From: Paenarthrobacter nitroguajacolicus
GTDB lineage: Bacteria; Actinomycetota; Actinomycetes; Actinomycetales; Micrococcaceae
Length of the DNA: 64,000 bases
Assembly: GCF_007786235.1 (NCBI RefSeq)
Contig: NZ_VNFK01000003.1
Span: 1 to 64,000 of the forward strand
Direction: 5' to 3'
Shown: piece after piece, positions 19,594-29,274 of the stretch
Position numbering within the stretch: position 1 is the stretch's first letter
Layout of the letters: every line of letters begins with the position of its first letter
Translations under genes and position numbers: made by a program
Notes under the pieces: model-generated
Told to the model about the DNA's origin: nothing
Database searches by the model: none
Seen by the model: only the letters and a program-made list of their open reading frames with translations

Positions 19594-19638
19594 GGTTCAA
19601 GTTTGCCCCGTGCCAGCCACTAAGTCGAAACGGATCAG

Positions 19639-19655
19639 TTCTACAAGGCGTAGAA
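19639..19655. promoter_or_regulatory. inverted repeat TTCTACaaggcGTAGAA upstream of hemQ
   Basis: A perfect 6-5-6 inverted repeat in the 72-base gap between hemY and hemQ. Read on the minus strand, a possible promoter (TTGCGT, 15 bases, TAGAAC) places the -10 within the repeat, which is the geometry of a repressor site. An alternative is a simple hairpin attenuating readthrough from hemY. The regulator is unknown. Confidence 0.45.
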
Positions 19656-19665
19656 GTGACGCAAA

Positions 19666-21144
19666 TCACGGAATCGACGGCCCCTCGGCATTTCCGGCGG
19701 CAAGCTGCGACCTCGTATCTGCGACCACGGCCGCCAAGCCATTACCGGCCAACCAGCCCCCGACGACCGTCAGGCCCTCCACGGCGGCACAGGCCTTCCG
19801 CACTTGCGCTACGCGCTGTTTATGACCGACGGCGGCAAACGGCAAGGCACCCGCCCACCGCACCACGTCCCAATCCACAATGTCAGCTTGGGTCACCGGA
19901 ACAGTCAACAACGTGGAGGCGTCCTCCAGGGCTGCGGCCAGGAGCGAGTCGTCATCAAGGACAAGGTCGGCTCCCCCACCGGCTTCCTCGCGCCGACCAT
20001 AGGAAAGACGCAGGACATGCGTTCCAGGACCTGCTTCTTCGGCCAACCAGTCCCACTTGGCGGTGGCATGGGTCAATGCCTTCGCCTTCACCCCGGGAGT
20101 CTGCGGTGCCACCAGGATTCCGGTGCCACGAGGCCGGCGGTCCAGTTCCGGCAGGTCCACCACGATGGTCACCAAGCTCACCAACGGTCCGGGAGCAGGA
20201 CGCAAGCCGGACAACTCCGGCATGGACTTTTCCAGCAGCCCGACGGCAGCAGGACCGTCCAGCGCCACCACCAGCCGCCCGGCGTCGTACGTAGAATCGC
20301 CGGCGGCGACCCGCCAGCCGCCTTGCGTCTTGACGATGTCCTCGGCGCGCTTGCCCGTCAGCAGTTCCACGCCACGCTCCCGCAGGTCAGCGACCAACGC
20401 TTCGACGATCGTATTCATACCGCCCATCAGACCGGCGACGGCGGAACCGGCCTTGGCGGGACCCGAACCTGCACTTGCCTTGCGTTGGGCGACCTTGCGC
20501 TGGGCGGCAACCGCTGCGGCCAGGGAGCCATGTTCGCGGAGTCCCGAACGGAGTCCAGGCGCGACCATGTCGACATCCAAGAGGGCCGGATCGGCCGAAT
20601 GAACGCCACCTACCACCGGGGCGACCAACCGCTCCAAAACCTTCTTGCCCATGCGGGAACGGACCAACGCTGAAACACTGGTGACCTCGGCTGACGTACC
20701 CAGCGAAGCCGGCAGCCAACGGTCAAGAGAGGCGCGCACCGCCCCCGCCAACCCGAGCGAACGCCGGACCTCAGGATCCCAAGGGTTGGCCGGAATGCCG
20801 AGGACTCCCGTTTTGGGCAGTTCCTGAGGACCGTCCGGCAACTGAACCCACGCGCCGCCCGGATGGGGAGCGACGATCTTGTCTTCCAAGCCGAGTTCGC
20901 GCGCGAGGTCGGCCACGGCCGTGGACCGCGTAGCGAAGGACTCGGCGCCGCTGTCCAGGTGCAATCCCGCAACAACGTGGCTCCCGACGCAGCCTCCCCA
21001 GTTCCCGCTGGCCTCAAGGACCGTAACGGATGTGCCCACCATGGCCAGCTCCCGGGCAGCGAGCAGCCCTGAGATGCCGCCGCCCACCACCACGGCCGCC
21101 GGCCGTCCGGCGTGCGGATTGGGCGTTGCTCGTCCCCCGCGCAT
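19666..21144 (-). CDS. hemY: FAD-dependent coproporphyrinogen III oxidase (HemY/CgoX type)
   Basis: Oxidises coproporphyrinogen III to coproporphyrin III in Gram-positives; older annotations call it protoporphyrinogen oxidase or hemG. Seen: FAD-binding VVVGGGISGLLAARELA from about residue 18, HLDSGAESFATR, GGMNTIVEAL, and a C-terminal VVGGWLAGNGLAAVVADTRSQ that closes the dinucleotide fold. 492 aa. It follows hemE with only five bases between stop and start, so hemE-hemY form one unit. The presence of hemQ and an Fe-S type hemH next door argues for the coproporphyrin substrate. Confidence 0.94.
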   Translation of the reverse strand: MRGGRATPNPHAGRPAAVVVGGGISGLLAARELAMVGTSVTVLEASGNWGGCVGSHVVAGLHLDSGAESFATRSTAVADLARELGLEDKIVAPHPGGAWVQLPDGPQELPKTGVLGIPANPWDPEVRRSLGLAGAVRASLDRWLPASLGTSAEVTSVSALVRSRMGKKVLERLVAPVVGGVHSADPALLDVDMVAPGLRSGLREHGSLAAAVAAQRKVAQRKASAGSGPAKAGSAVAGLMGGMNTIVEALVADLRERGVELLTGKRAEDIVKTQGGWRVAAGDSTYDAGRLVVALDGPAAVGLLEKSMPELSGLRPAPGPLVSLVTIVVDLPELDRRPRGTGILVAPQTPGVKAKALTHATAKWDWLAEEAGPGTHVLRLSYGRREEAGGGADLVLDDDSLLAAALEDASTLLTVPVTQADIVDWDVVRWAGALPFAAVGHKQRVAQVRKACAAVEGLTVVGGWLAGNGLAAVVADTRSQLAAGNAEGPSIP

Positions 21145-21149
21145 GATTC

Positions 21150-22265
21150 CTACTCTGCGGGGATCGAGTGGATGAGCTCCACCACCCGCGTCAGGACAGT
21201 GGGGTCCGTCTCGGGGGGAACTCCGTGACCAAGGTTCAGGACGTGGCCCGGTGCATGCGCTCCTGCTGCGATGACCTCACGGACGTGGGCTTCAAGGACC
21301 TCCCAGGGCGCCGAGAGCAGCGCGGGATCGATGTTGCCCTGCAGCGGAACCGTTCCGCCCAAACGACGGTTGGCCTCGTCGAGCGGCAGGCGGTAGTCGA
21401 CGCCCACCACGTCGACGCCGACGTCGCGCATGGCAACCAGCAACTCTGATGTGCCCGTACCAAAATGGACCAGCGGCGCGCCGAGGCCGCGGACATGGTC
21501 GAGCGCGCGGGCCGAGGCCGGCGCCACGAACCTGGTGTAGTCCGCCAAGCCGAGCGAACCCGCCCATGAGTCGAAGAGCTGTCCGGCCGAGGCGCCCGCC
21601 TCAAGCTGCGCCTGGAGGAACATGCCGGAAGCATCGGCAGCCCAATTGGCCAACGCCGTCCAGGTTTCCGGATCGGCATGCATCATGGTCCGTGGACCGA
21701 GGTGGTCGCGGGACGGTTTGCCCTCAACCATGTAGGCGGCCAAGGTGAACGGCGCACCGGCGAATCCAATGAGCGGAGTCTTGCCGAGCCCGGCAACGGT
21801 CAGGCGCACGGCTTCACGGATCGGCTCAAGGGCTTCCCACGTCAGGGTGGGCAGGGCTGCGACATCCGCGGCAGTGCGGACGGGCTTGTCCAGCACCGGG
21901 CCTACGCCGGGGACGATGTCCACGCCCACTCCCGCCAGCTTCAAGGGGATCACGATGTCGGAAAAGAAGATGGCGGCATCGACGTCGTGGCGGCGAACAG
22001 GCTGAAGCGTGATCTCGGCGGCCAGCTCGGGCCTGAGACACGAATCGAGCATCGCAACACCTTCACGGACCTTGAGGTATTCAGGCAACGAACGGCCGGC
22101 CTGGCGCATGAACCACACGGGCCTGCGGGACGGCTTGCCACCGCGGTAAGCCGTGATCAGCGGCGAATCCGAGGTCCGGCCGTCCCTCAGCGGGTGGTTG
22201 GCGTCGAGGGTTCCCGCCGGGGCGGTGGAGGCCGTACTGTTGGATGCTGCCGCGCTAGAAGTCAT
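21150..22265 (-). CDS. hemE: uroporphyrinogen decarboxylase
   Basis: Removes four acetate carboxyls of uroporphyrinogen III to give coproporphyrinogen III. Seen: [17 protein letters not shown] near residue 50, with the arginines that hold the substrate carboxylates, [28 protein letters not shown], and [14 protein letters not shown] choose the ATG at 22265 (371 aa); the frame extends to 22352, but those 29 residues have no family support and lie in the divergent promoter region. An Ala/Ser/Thr-rich leader of about 25 residues precedes the conserved core. Confidence 0.96.
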   Translation of the reverse strand: MTSSAAASNSTASTAPAGTLDANHPLRDGRTSDSPLITAYRGGKPSRRPVWFMRQAGRSLPEYLKVREGVAMLDSCLRPELAAEITLQPVRRHDVDAAIFFSDIVIPLKLAGVGVDIVPGVGPVLDKPVRTAADVAALPTLTWEALEPIREAVRLTVAGLGKTPLIGFAGAPFTLAAYMVEGKPSRDHLGPRTMMHADPETWTALANWAADASGMFLQAQLEAGASAGQLFDSWAGSLGLADYTRFVAPASARALDHVRGLGAPLVHFGTGTSELLVAMRDVGVDVVGVDYRLPLDEANRRLGGTVPLQGNIDPALLSAPWEVLEAHVREVIAAGAHAPGHVLNLGHGVPPETDPTVLTRVVELIHSIPAE

Positions 22266-22383
22266 GCCTTCGATTGTGCCGAAAATCCGGGGCAAAAGAT
22301 AACGACAAGCTGTCACGTCGCGCCCCGCCCGGGCCGTTGTGGCGGGGATCACCCACCTGCGTGTGGATCACCACGGCGCCACA

Positions 22384-22414
22384 TTGTTCTACCGGGCTAC
22401 GAAAAAGCTATGAT
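22384..22414 (+). promoter_or_regulatory. predicted hemA promoter
   Basis: TTGTTC at 22384-22389 and a strong -10 TATGAT at 22409-22414, spacer 19. The start point would fall at about 22421, only two or three bases before the GTG at 22424, so the hemA message is nearly leaderless. A small repeat GACAagcTGTC at 22309-22319 lies between this and hemE. Confidence 0.5.
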
Positions 22415-22423
22415 TGGGGTGCT

Positions 22424-23746
22424 GTGGTTCTTTTCTCATTGGTGGCTACACACGCCGACATCGACCTCGAAACTGTCGCTCAGTTGAGCAACGGTTCCTC
22501 TGAGCTTGCCTCGGCAGCCCTGACGGATTCCCCGGTGGTTTCCGGAGCCGTTGTGCTGGCTACCTGCAACCGCTATGAGGTTTACGGCGAAACGGCCAAC
22601 GGGGCTGACCTTGAAGCAGCCCGCTCCGCCCTTGTTTCCCAGATCAGCGAACTGAGCGGCCTCAACGAGCAACTCGTCTCCCGTTCCTTCGCCACCCACA
22701 CGGGCCCTGACGTCACCCGCCACCTTTTCGCCGTGAGCGCTGGACTGGACTCCGCCGTCGTGGGTGAACGTGAGATCGCAGGCCAGGTCCGCCGGGCCCT
22801 CATCACCGCCCAGCAGGAAGGCACCGCGAGCTCCGGCCTCGTCCGGCTTTTCCAAGCGGCTTCCAAGACTGCCAAGGACGTCGGTGCACAGACCGCCCTG
22901 GGCTCCCGTGGCCTTTCCATCGTCTCCGTCGCTTTGGACCTTGCCACCGATCTTGCCGAAAACGACGATTGGACCACCAAGAAGGTTGTGGTCTTCGGCA
23001 CCGGGGCGTACGCCGGGGCCACCATGTCCCTTCTTCGGGAACGCGGTTGCACGGACATCTCCGTCTACTCCTCTTCCGGCCGGGCAGAAGGCTTCGTAGC
23101 CACCCGTGGCGGTACGGCCCTCGACGCCGACACGCTTCCCGCCGCCGTTGCCGCAGCCGACGTCATGATCGGTTGCAGTGGTTCGGACAACCGGGTGGAA
23201 GCAGCAGACCTTGCCCGCGTACGGGAGAACTCCGGCAAGCCGTTGATCGCGATCGACCTCGCCCTTACCCATGATTTCGATCCTGCCGTGGGCGAGCTGG
23301 ACGGCGTCGAACTGCTGACGCTGGAGTCAGTGCGACTCGCCGCACCCCAGGAGCAGGCAGAGTCGCTCTCCCAGGCCAGCGCCATCGTCAACGGCGCTGC
23401 TACGTCCTTCGAGACGGAGCGCGAAGCACGTTCCGTGGACACGGCCATCGTGGCGCTGCGCCGCCACACCATGAACGTCCTGGACGCTGAGATGGAAAAG
23501 GTCCGTGCCCGCCACGGTTGTACTGCTGCTGCCGAAGAGGTGGAGTTCGCGCTGCGCCGTATGGTCAAGCAGCTCCTGCACATCCCCACGGTTCGGGCGC
23601 GGGAACTCGCGGCCAATGGCCAGCAGGAAGACTACGTCGCAGCCCTTGAGGCTCTGTACGGCATCCAGGTGGAACAGCCCCGGGCCGCCGCGCCTGCTGC
23701 GGAATGCCCCGTAGACCACGAGCAACTCCGCTCCGAAAGCGCCTGA
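22424..23746 (+). CDS. hemA: glutamyl-tRNA reductase
   Basis: Reduces glutamyl-tRNA to glutamate-1-semialdehyde, the committed step of C5 tetrapyrrole synthesis. Seen: N-terminal [17 protein letters not shown], the nucleophilic Cys in [12 protein letters not shown] near residue 50, [14 protein letters not shown], an NADPH-binding [14 protein letters not shown], and [10 protein letters not shown]. 440 aa from the GTG at 22424, which begins the conserved N-terminus; upstream in-frame residues have no family resemblance. It stands divergent from hemE and apart from the other heme genes. This suits independent control of the first enzyme, often by heme-dependent proteolysis, for which the sequence gives no direct evidence. 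Confidence 0.96.
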   Translation: MVLFSLVATHADIDLETVAQLSNGSSELASAALTDSPVVSGAVVLATCNRYEVYGETANGADLEAARSALVSQISELSGLNEQLVSRSFATHTGPDVTRHLFAVSAGLDSAVVGEREIAGQVRRALITAQQEGTASSGLVRLFQAASKTAKDVGAQTALGSRGLSIVSVALDLATDLAENDDWTTKKVVVFGTGAYAGATMSLLRERGCTDISVYSSSGRAEGFVATRGGTALDADTLPAAVAAADVMIGCSGSDNRVEAADLARVRENSGKPLIAIDLALTHDFDPAVGELDGVELLTLESVRLAAPQEQAESLSQASAIVNGAATSFETEREARSVDTAIVALRRHTMNVLDAEMEKVRARHGCTAAAEEVEFALRRMVKQLLHIPTVRARELAANGQQEDYVAALEALYGIQVEQPRAAAPAAECPVDHEQLRSESA

Positions 23747-23822
23747 CGGATTTCCAAGGCGGCACCCTCTTACCCGGGCCCTTTCCCAGGCCGCTCCCCC
23801 ACGGCCGGGCGGTCCACGCCGC

Positions 23823-25025
23823 CTAGTAGACCGGCTTCCCGGGTTCGACGTCCCGGACCCAGGCGAGAATACCGCCGTCGAGATGGCTGACCCGGGTGTA
23901 ACCCGCCCTCTGAGCAGCCTCCAGGACAGCAGCAGAGCGCGTCCCGGCCTTGCAGTGGAACACGATGTCTTTGTTCTGCGGCAACTCCACCCACGCCTCA
24001 CCTGAGAGGATGCGGCCCTGCGGGATGAGCACTGAACCGTCGATGCTCACAATGCTGTGTTCTCCCGACTCCCGGACATCAACCAATTCGAAGTCACGCT
24101 CCCCCGACTCCCGCTCCGCCAGCATCCCGGCGAGCTCCTTGGCAGAGACCGTGTGGTCCTGATCGGTTGGCGCCAAAGGCGTCACGCCGCAGAACGCCTC
24201 GTAGTCCGTGAGTTCGGTGATGGGTTCGGCTTCCGGATCCTTGGATACCTTGATCTCGCGCCAACTTCCACCCAGGGCGTCGAACAGCGCCACGCGGCCA
24301 AGCAGAGAACGCCCGACGCCGGTGATCAGCTTCACCGCTTCAGTCACCATGAGCGATCCAACCGCTGCACACAGCATGCCGAAGACGCCGCCCTCCCCAC
24401 AGGACGGGACGGAACCGGCTGGAGGGGCTTCCGGATACAGGTCCCGGTACGTGGGGCCGTGCTCGGCCCAGAAAACGCTGACTTGTCCATCGAAGCGGAA
24501 GATGGAGCCCCAGACGTAGGGCTTGCCAAGGATGGCAGCGGCGTCGTTGACGAGGTAGCGAGTGGCAAAGTTGTCTGCACCGTCAAGGATGAGGTCGTAC
24601 TGCGCGAACAGTTCCATGGCGTTGGAGGAATCGAGCCGGACGTTGTGCAGGACCACGTTGACCAGCGGATTGAGCTCGGCAATGGCGTTGCGCGCAGACT
24701 CGATCTTGGGGGTGCCTACGTCCTTCACTCCGTGGATCACTTGGCGTTGGAGGTTGGTGAGGTCCACGTCGTCGTCGTCCACGATCCCCAGGGTCCCGAC
24801 TCCGGCAGCGGCCAGGTACAACAATGCGGGCGATCCGAGCCCACCTGCCCCTATGACAAGCACTTTCGCATTCTTAAGCCTGCGTTGGCCCACAGCGCCA
24901 ATTTCCGGAATGATGAGATGCCGTGAGTACCGCTCCACCTCGGCCGGCGTAAGCTCGGCGGCCGGTTCAACAAGGGGCGGCAGGACAGTGGGCGCAGCAG
25001 AGTGGGCAGCAACAATTGAGGCCAT
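23823..25025 (-). CDS. moeZ: MoeZ-type adenylyltransferase/sulfurtransferase (ThiF-MoeB + rhodanese)
   Basis: Two-domain enzyme that adenylates the C-terminal Gly-Gly of small sulfur carriers and then transfers sulfur. Seen: N-terminal ThiF/MoeB domain with VIGAGGLGSPALLYLAAAG (ATP site, about residue 57) and VDLTNLQRQVIH; a conserved CGEGGVFGMLC segment; and a C-terminal rhodanese domain with catalytic Cys in VFHCKAGTRSAAVLEAAQRAG near 360. 400 aa, typical of actinobacterial MoeZ. It lies 2 kb from thiS/thiG and no separate thiF is visible, so it may serve ThiS as well as molybdopterin carriers. Confidence 0.92.
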   Translation of the reverse strand: MASIVAAHSAAPTVLPPLVEPAAELTPAEVERYSRHLIIPEIGAVGQRRLKNAKVLVIGAGGLGSPALLYLAAAGVGTLGIVDDDDVDLTNLQRQVIHGVKDVGTPKIESARNAIAELNPLVNVVLHNVRLDSSNAMELFAQYDLILDGADNFATRYLVNDAAAILGKPYVWGSIFRFDGQVSVFWAEHGPTYRDLYPEAPPAGSVPSCGEGGVFGMLCAAVGSLMVTEAVKLITGVGRSLLGRVALFDALGGSWREIKVSKDPEAEPITELTDYEAFCGVTPLAPTDQDHTVSAKELAGMLAERESGERDFELVDVRESGEHSIVSIDGSVLIPQGRILSGEAWVELPQNKDIVFHCKAGTRSAAVLEAAQRAGYTRVSHLDGGILAWVRDVEPGKPVY

Positions 25026-25030
25026 ACCCC

Positions 25031-25060
25031 AATGTATGCCTGCCGATGCCGCCCGGTCAT
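25031..25060 (-). promoter_or_regulatory. predicted moeZ promoter (leaderless)
   Basis: On the minus strand, ATGACC (25055-25060), an 18-base spacer, then TACATT (25031-25036). The start point would be at about 25025, which is the A of the moeZ ATG. There is no purine-rich ribosome site, consistent with a leaderless transcript. A second GGTCATA copy lies at 25079-25085. Confidence 0.5.
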
Positions 25061-25109
25061 ATTACCCACCGGTAGAGTGGTCATAACTGCAAAGGAAAGG
25101 CGGCAGACT

Positions 25110-25766
25110 GTGGCTGACGGCACACGGGCAAACGATGGGGCACCCGCGAAGCAGGAACGGACAGGTTCACCTCGTTCACCAAGGTTGCCGCGGGACGAGC
25201 GCCGGGCACAGTTGCTCAACGCCGCGTTGGAAGTGTTTGTCTCCAATGGTTTCCACGGCGCCGCCATGGACGAAATCGCAGAAACTGCGCATGTCAGCAA
25301 GCCGGTGCTTTACCAGCACTTCCCGTCCAAACGCGAGCTTTACATGGCCCTCCTGGACAGCCATCTGGCCACGTTGACGGATTTGATGCTCAGTGCTTTG
25401 AACTCCACTACGGATAACAAGGAGCGCGTCAAAGCCGTCATGCGGGCCTACTACAGGTTCATTGCCGACGACGACCAAGCCCACCGCCTGGTATTTGAAT
25501 CGGACCTTATTAACGATCCCGATGTCAGCTCCCGCCTGGAGACTTTCAATAAGACGTTCGCTGACGCGGTGGCGCACGTGATCGCCGAGGACACCAAGCT
25601 TCCTCCCCTTGAGGCGCAGCTTTTGGGCCGCGGCCTGGCCGGAATGGCGCAGGTCAGCGCCCGGTATTGGCTTGAAACGGACGGAAACCTGGACCTCGAT
25701 GTGGCCAGCGATCTGATCTATCGTTTAGCTTGGCGCGGAATCAGTCGATTCCCCAAAGAGTCCTAG
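25110..25766 (+). CDS. TetR-family transcriptional regulator
   Basis: DNA-binding repressor of 218 aa. Seen: RRAQLLNAALEVFVSNGF then MDEIAETAHVSKPVLYQHFPSKRELYMALLD (helix-turn-helix, about residues 30-80), followed by an all-helical ligand domain. I start it at the GTG at 25110, which follows AAGGAAAGG by about nine bases; the frame runs open further upstream into the moeZ promoter. The N-terminal 25 residues are low in structure. It is followed 50 bases on by the DUF3107 gene. In actinobacteria this regulator commonly sits beside DUF3107 and helicase genes; its targets are unknown. Confidence 0.88.
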   Translation: MADGTRANDGAPAKQERTGSPRSPRLPRDERRAQLLNAALEVFVSNGFHGAAMDEIAETAHVSKPVLYQHFPSKRELYMALLDSHLATLTDLMLSALNSTTDNKERVKAVMRAYYRFIADDDQAHRLVFESDLINDPDVSSRLETFNKTFADAVAHVIAEDTKLPPLEAQLLGRGLAGMAQVSARYWLETDGNLDLDVASDLIYRLAWRGISRFPKES

Positions 25767-25816
25767 GCTACAAATAGAGGACTGACTTAACACTTGATTG
25801 GCTTGGAGGCCTTGCT

Positions 25817-26041
25817 GTGGAAGTAAAGATCGGCATTCAGAACGTTGGCCGTGAAATTGTGCTCGAATCCGCCCTGGATGCCGATGCCGTAGCCAAGATC
25901 GTGGCCGAGGCCGTTACCAAGGGCTCGGAACTGCGCCTCACTGACGAGAAGGGCCGCCAGATCATCGTTCCCGGAAACGTCCTGGGTTACGTTGAGATCG
26001 GCGCCGAGGAAGTCCGCCGCGTCGGTTTCGGTGCACTCTAG
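25817..26041 (+). CDS. DUF3107 family small protein
   Basis: A 74-aa protein of unknown function conserved in actinobacteria. Seen: it begins VEVKIGIQNVGREIVLES, then an Ala/Val-rich helix, and ends GYVEIGAEEVRRVGFGAL. The pattern suggests a small alpha/beta fold with two beta pairs around one helix. The start is GTG at 25817, preceded by GGAGG at 25805-25809. It follows the TetR gene and precedes a small membrane protein gene, likely in one transcript. Confidence 0.9.
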   Translation: MEVKIGIQNVGREIVLESALDADAVAKIVAEAVTKGSELRLTDEKGRQIIVPGNVLGYVEIGAEEVRRVGFGAL

Positions 26042-26078
26042 CGTCTTCCCACCCCGCGTCGCCCGCTAAGGAGTCTTC

Positions 26079-26381
26079 ATGCTTTCACTCGTCGTGGTGG
26101 TTCTCGCCACCGTTGCCACCGGCTTCATTGTGTGGGCGAATGACAAGCGGCACGGCAAGTATGGAATTGCATTGCCGGCAGGTGTCTCGGCGGCTGTCGG
26201 AACGCTGAGCTGGATCGCGTTCATCAGCGCCGGCTTGGGGTACCAGCCGGGCGCGACATGGATCCCTTGGATCCTGCCGATCGTGCTGGGTACTGCCGCA
26301 GCTGCCGGCGTGGTGGTCTATCTGGGCCGGACGCGGACCAAGCACGATACCGCGGTGATGACCAAGGCCCTCCGGCTCTAG
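26079..26381 (+). CDS. small three-helix membrane protein, function unknown
   Basis: A 100-aa hydrophobic protein. Seen: three predicted membrane segments, beginning MLSLVVVVLATVATGFIVW, then one around residues 30-52 and one around 62-83, ending in a basic tail with RTRTKHD. The start ATG at 26079 follows AAGGAG. I do not recognise the family. It lies 37 bases after DUF3107 and is closed by a strong terminator. Confidence 0.75.
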   Translation: MLSLVVVVLATVATGFIVWANDKRHGKYGIALPAGVSAAVGTLSWIAFISAGLGYQPGATWIPWILPIVLGTAAAAGVVVYLGRTRTKHDTAVMTKALRL

Positions 26382-26417
26382 GCTCACACCCGGTCCCGCA
26401 TCACGTCTACACAACAG

Positions 26418-26452
26418 CAATGGCCACCACCCCCAGGGTGGTGGCCATTGCT
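26418..26452. terminator. bidirectional terminator, perfect 16-bp stem with a 3-base loop
   Basis: Arms 26418-26433 and 26437-26452 pair perfectly around CCA. The stem core is GGCCACCACCC / GGGTGGTGGCC. It sits between the convergent membrane-protein gene and the pterin dehydratase gene. Confidence 0.85.
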
Positions 26453-26471
26453 TGTGGCGTTCAAGTCTTTT

Positions 26472-26807
26472 TCAAGCGGCCGGGTAACGCCCGGGCTCCG
26501 CAACGGCTTCAACCGCCGCCGCGGCTGCACTCACGGAGGCCGCGGCCGCGACGTCGCGCCGGGTCACCTGACCGCCGGCGTCATGTGAGACATAGCGCAA
26601 GAACACCCGGTTGTAGCGCCAGTCAAGATCCGGGTGGTGGTTTTGTTCTTCGGCGATCCGGCCAATCGCGGCGATCAATGCCAACGCCTTGGCCGCCGTC
26701 GAGGTTTTGTAGACAGCTACCAGGCCGCCGTGAAGTTTCCAATCCGGAAGGTCCCTGAGGGCGGCGTCGACCGCGGCTTGAGTCAGGTGGTCTGCCTGGT
26801 CGGCCAT
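26472..26807 (-). CDS. 4a-hydroxytetrahydrobiopterin (pterin-4a-carbinolamine) dehydratase
   Basis: PhhB/PCD-like protein of 111 aa. Seen: the signature region EEQNHHPDLDWRYNRVFLRYVSH.. with the paired His, the later His and the Asp (VTRRD) that form the active site. Known role: it recycles pterin cofactor for aromatic amino-acid hydroxylases, and homologues in bacteria without a hydroxylase have other suspected pterin or cofactor roles. It follows thiG by 14 bases on the same strand, so it may be read from the TPP-controlled thi transcript. No hydroxylase is visible in the window. Confidence 0.9.
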   Translation of the reverse strand: MADQADHLTQAAVDAALRDLPDWKLHGGLVAVYKTSTAAKALALIAAIGRIAEEQNHHPDLDWRYNRVFLRYVSHDAGGQVTRRDVAAAASVSAAAAAVEAVAEPGRYPAA

Positions 26808-26821
26808 GACTGCTCCTTCGG

Positions 26822-27622
<801 letters not shown>

Positions 27623-27859
27623 TCAGCCTCCTTGGACTGCGGTTACGAGTTCGAGTTCGTCTCCGTCGGCGAGCGTCGTCGTCGACCATTGGCTGCGCGG
27701 TACAACTTCGGAATTACGCGCGACGGCGACACCCAGCTTTCCGCCGTCGGCTGCCTGTCCCTTGTGGTCCAGGACCCGGCCGGTGATGGAGCTGACCAGG
27801 GTGCTGACCGAGGCGTCGTCCGCCACTGTATGGTGGGCGCCGTTGAGTTTGATGTTCAT
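27623..27859 (-). CDS. thiS: sulfur carrier protein ThiS
   Basis: Ubiquitin-like sulfur donor for thiazole synthesis, 78 aa including a small insert. Seen: begins MNIKLNG, and ends in VTAVQGG with the Gly-Gly tail that is adenylated and thiocarboxylated. I start it at the ATG at 27859, which overlaps the thiO stop by four bases; the frame continues upstream but inside thiO. There is no dedicated thiF; moeZ at 23823 is the nearest candidate activator. Confidence 0.93.
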   Translation of the reverse strand: MNIKLNGAHHTVADDASVSTLVSSITGRVLDHKGQAADGGKLGVAVARNSEVVPRSQWSTTTLADGDELELVTAVQGG

Positions 27860-29136
27860 ACTGATTCCTTGCTGGGAGCGGCTGCTGGCGTGGTTGTGTG
27901 GGGTTCCGGGAAGTTGGTCGCGAAACGGTCCGGCCGGAAGCGGGACCACCGGGAGTCCGACGAACCGCTGATCAGTTCGCAGACGATCCTGGCGGCTACA
28001 GGTGTGAGGAGAACACCGTGACGGAAGAAGCCTGTGGCTATGACCAGCCCCGCGATGTCCCCGCGTGAATCGGCCACGCGTCCGAGCAGTGGAGCGTTGT
28101 CCGGGGTGCCTGGCCGGGCACGGGCCGTGGCTTCGAGCAATTCGAGCTCAGCCACTGTCGGAACCAGGACCTGGGCGTCCCGCAGGAGCTGGTAGACACC
28201 GCCGGCGGAAACTGCGTTGGACGTCGCCGACAGGGCATCCTCGCGCTGGGTCGCTCCAATAACGACGGTTCCGTCGTCCCTGGGGACGATATACACGGGC
28301 ACCCCGCGGACCATGCCCCGGACGGTAGCTGTCAACAACGGCTGGAGGTGCGCCGGGACTCGAAGCCTGAGGATGTCGCCGTAGACCGGCCGCACCGGGA
28401 GGCCCGTGCCCTCGGGGAGGCCGAGCAAGTGCGCAGCACCCAGTCCGTTGGCCACCACTGTCTCACCCGCGAGGACTGTGCCTCCGGCTTCGAGTTCCAC
28501 TCCGCAAACCCGGTTCCCATTCCACAGCACTCCGCGCGCGGAGTCGGCTACGGCGAATCCATGGTCGGCACCGGCCACCCAGGTGTCGTCGCCGGGCGAA
28601 TGGGCGGCCAACCCCGCCAGCAGACAGTTTGCCAGTTTCCGGGGATCCACTTGGTGGTCGGCTGGAATGTCGAAGGCGCAGGAAATTTGGGGGCTGAGCA
28701 GGGGCTCGCGTTCCCGTGCCGCCCGCAATGCCAGCGGCTCGACGTCCAAACCAGCGGCGAGCTGCACCAACCGCAGATCGGCGAGCGCGCGACGGTCGGC
28801 GGCGTCGGCACCCACGGCGAGGGTCGGCGTCGTACAGTATCCGGTGCCTTCCCCGGCTCGGGGAAGGCCGCCCACGAAAGCCGGCCACAGACGGGAAGAC
28901 TCGAGCATGAGCTCCAGGAGGTCTTCCTCCTGGTAGTGCAATTCGCTGACCGGTGCAAGCATTCCGGCGGCGGCGAACGTGGCGCCGGATGCCGGGGCTG
29001 GGTCGATGAGCGCCACTGAGCGACCCTGCCGACGGGCCTCGTGGGCTATCCCAAGGCCGATGATGCCTCCGCCGATGACGGCGACGTCCGCGCGAACTGT
29101 CGATGTGTTGCCTGGAGCGTGGCGGGATTCTGCCAT
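27856..29136 (-). CDS. thiO: glycine oxidase ThiO
   Basis: FAD enzyme that makes dehydroglycine from glycine for thiazole formation, the aerobic alternative to ThiH. Seen: dinucleotide-binding VAVIGGGIIGLGIAHEA near residue 20, GATFAAAGMLAP, a DAO-type barrel with VYIVPRDDGTVVIGATQRED, and C-terminal GFFRHGVLLTPVAAR. 426 aa; slightly long because of N- and C-terminal extensions of about 15-25 residues. It is the first gene of thiO-thiS-thiG, directly behind a TPP riboswitch. Confidence 0.94.
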   Translation of the reverse strand: MAESRHAPGNTSTVRADVAVIGGGIIGLGIAHEARRQGRSVALIDPAPASGATFAAAGMLAPVSELHYQEEDLLELMLESSRLWPAFVGGLPRAGEGTGYCTTPTLAVGADAADRRALADLRLVQLAAGLDVEPLALRAAREREPLLSPQISCAFDIPADHQVDPRKLANCLLAGLAAHSPGDDTWVAGADHGFAVADSARGVLWNGNRVCGVELEAGGTVLAGETVVANGLGAAHLLGLPEGTGLPVRPVYGDILRLRVPAHLQPLLTATVRGMVRGVPVYIVPRDDGTVVIGATQREDALSATSNAVSAGGVYQLLRDAQVLVPTVAELELLEATARARPGTPDNAPLLGRVADSRGDIAGLVIATGFFRHGVLLTPVAARIVCELISGSSDSRWSRFRPDRFATNFPEPHTTTPAAAPSKESV

Positions 29137-29142
29137 TCGGTT

Positions 29143-29246
29143 CCTTCCCTACGCCGGTACTAGCCGGATCAGGTCAAGCGGTCGGCGCTGAAGCCCTCTC
29201 AGCCGGACAGTCATATGACGAAGGTCGCGGCTCCCGCAGTACGTGC
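29143..29246 (-). promoter_or_regulatory. TPP riboswitch (THI element) controlling thiO-thiS-thiG
   Basis: Read on the minus strand, the conserved blocks appear in order: CGGGAGCC (29233-29226), GCTGAGAGGG (about 29204-29195), TTGACCTGATC then CGGCTAGTACCGGCGTAGGGA, ending a few bases before the thiO start at 29136. These match the thi-box consensus (CTGAGA, ACCTGATC, GCGTAGGGA). The 3' end lies next to AAGGAACC, the probable ribosome site of thiO, so translational control by masking is likely. The 5' boundary is approximate. Confidence 0.9.
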
Positions 29247-29274
29247 CCAGTTTAGAGGAACTACTCTGGTTTCC

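Noticed and set aside
22266..22352. An upstream start for hemE
   Set aside because: The extra 29 residues have no family resemblance and sit in the divergent promoter region.
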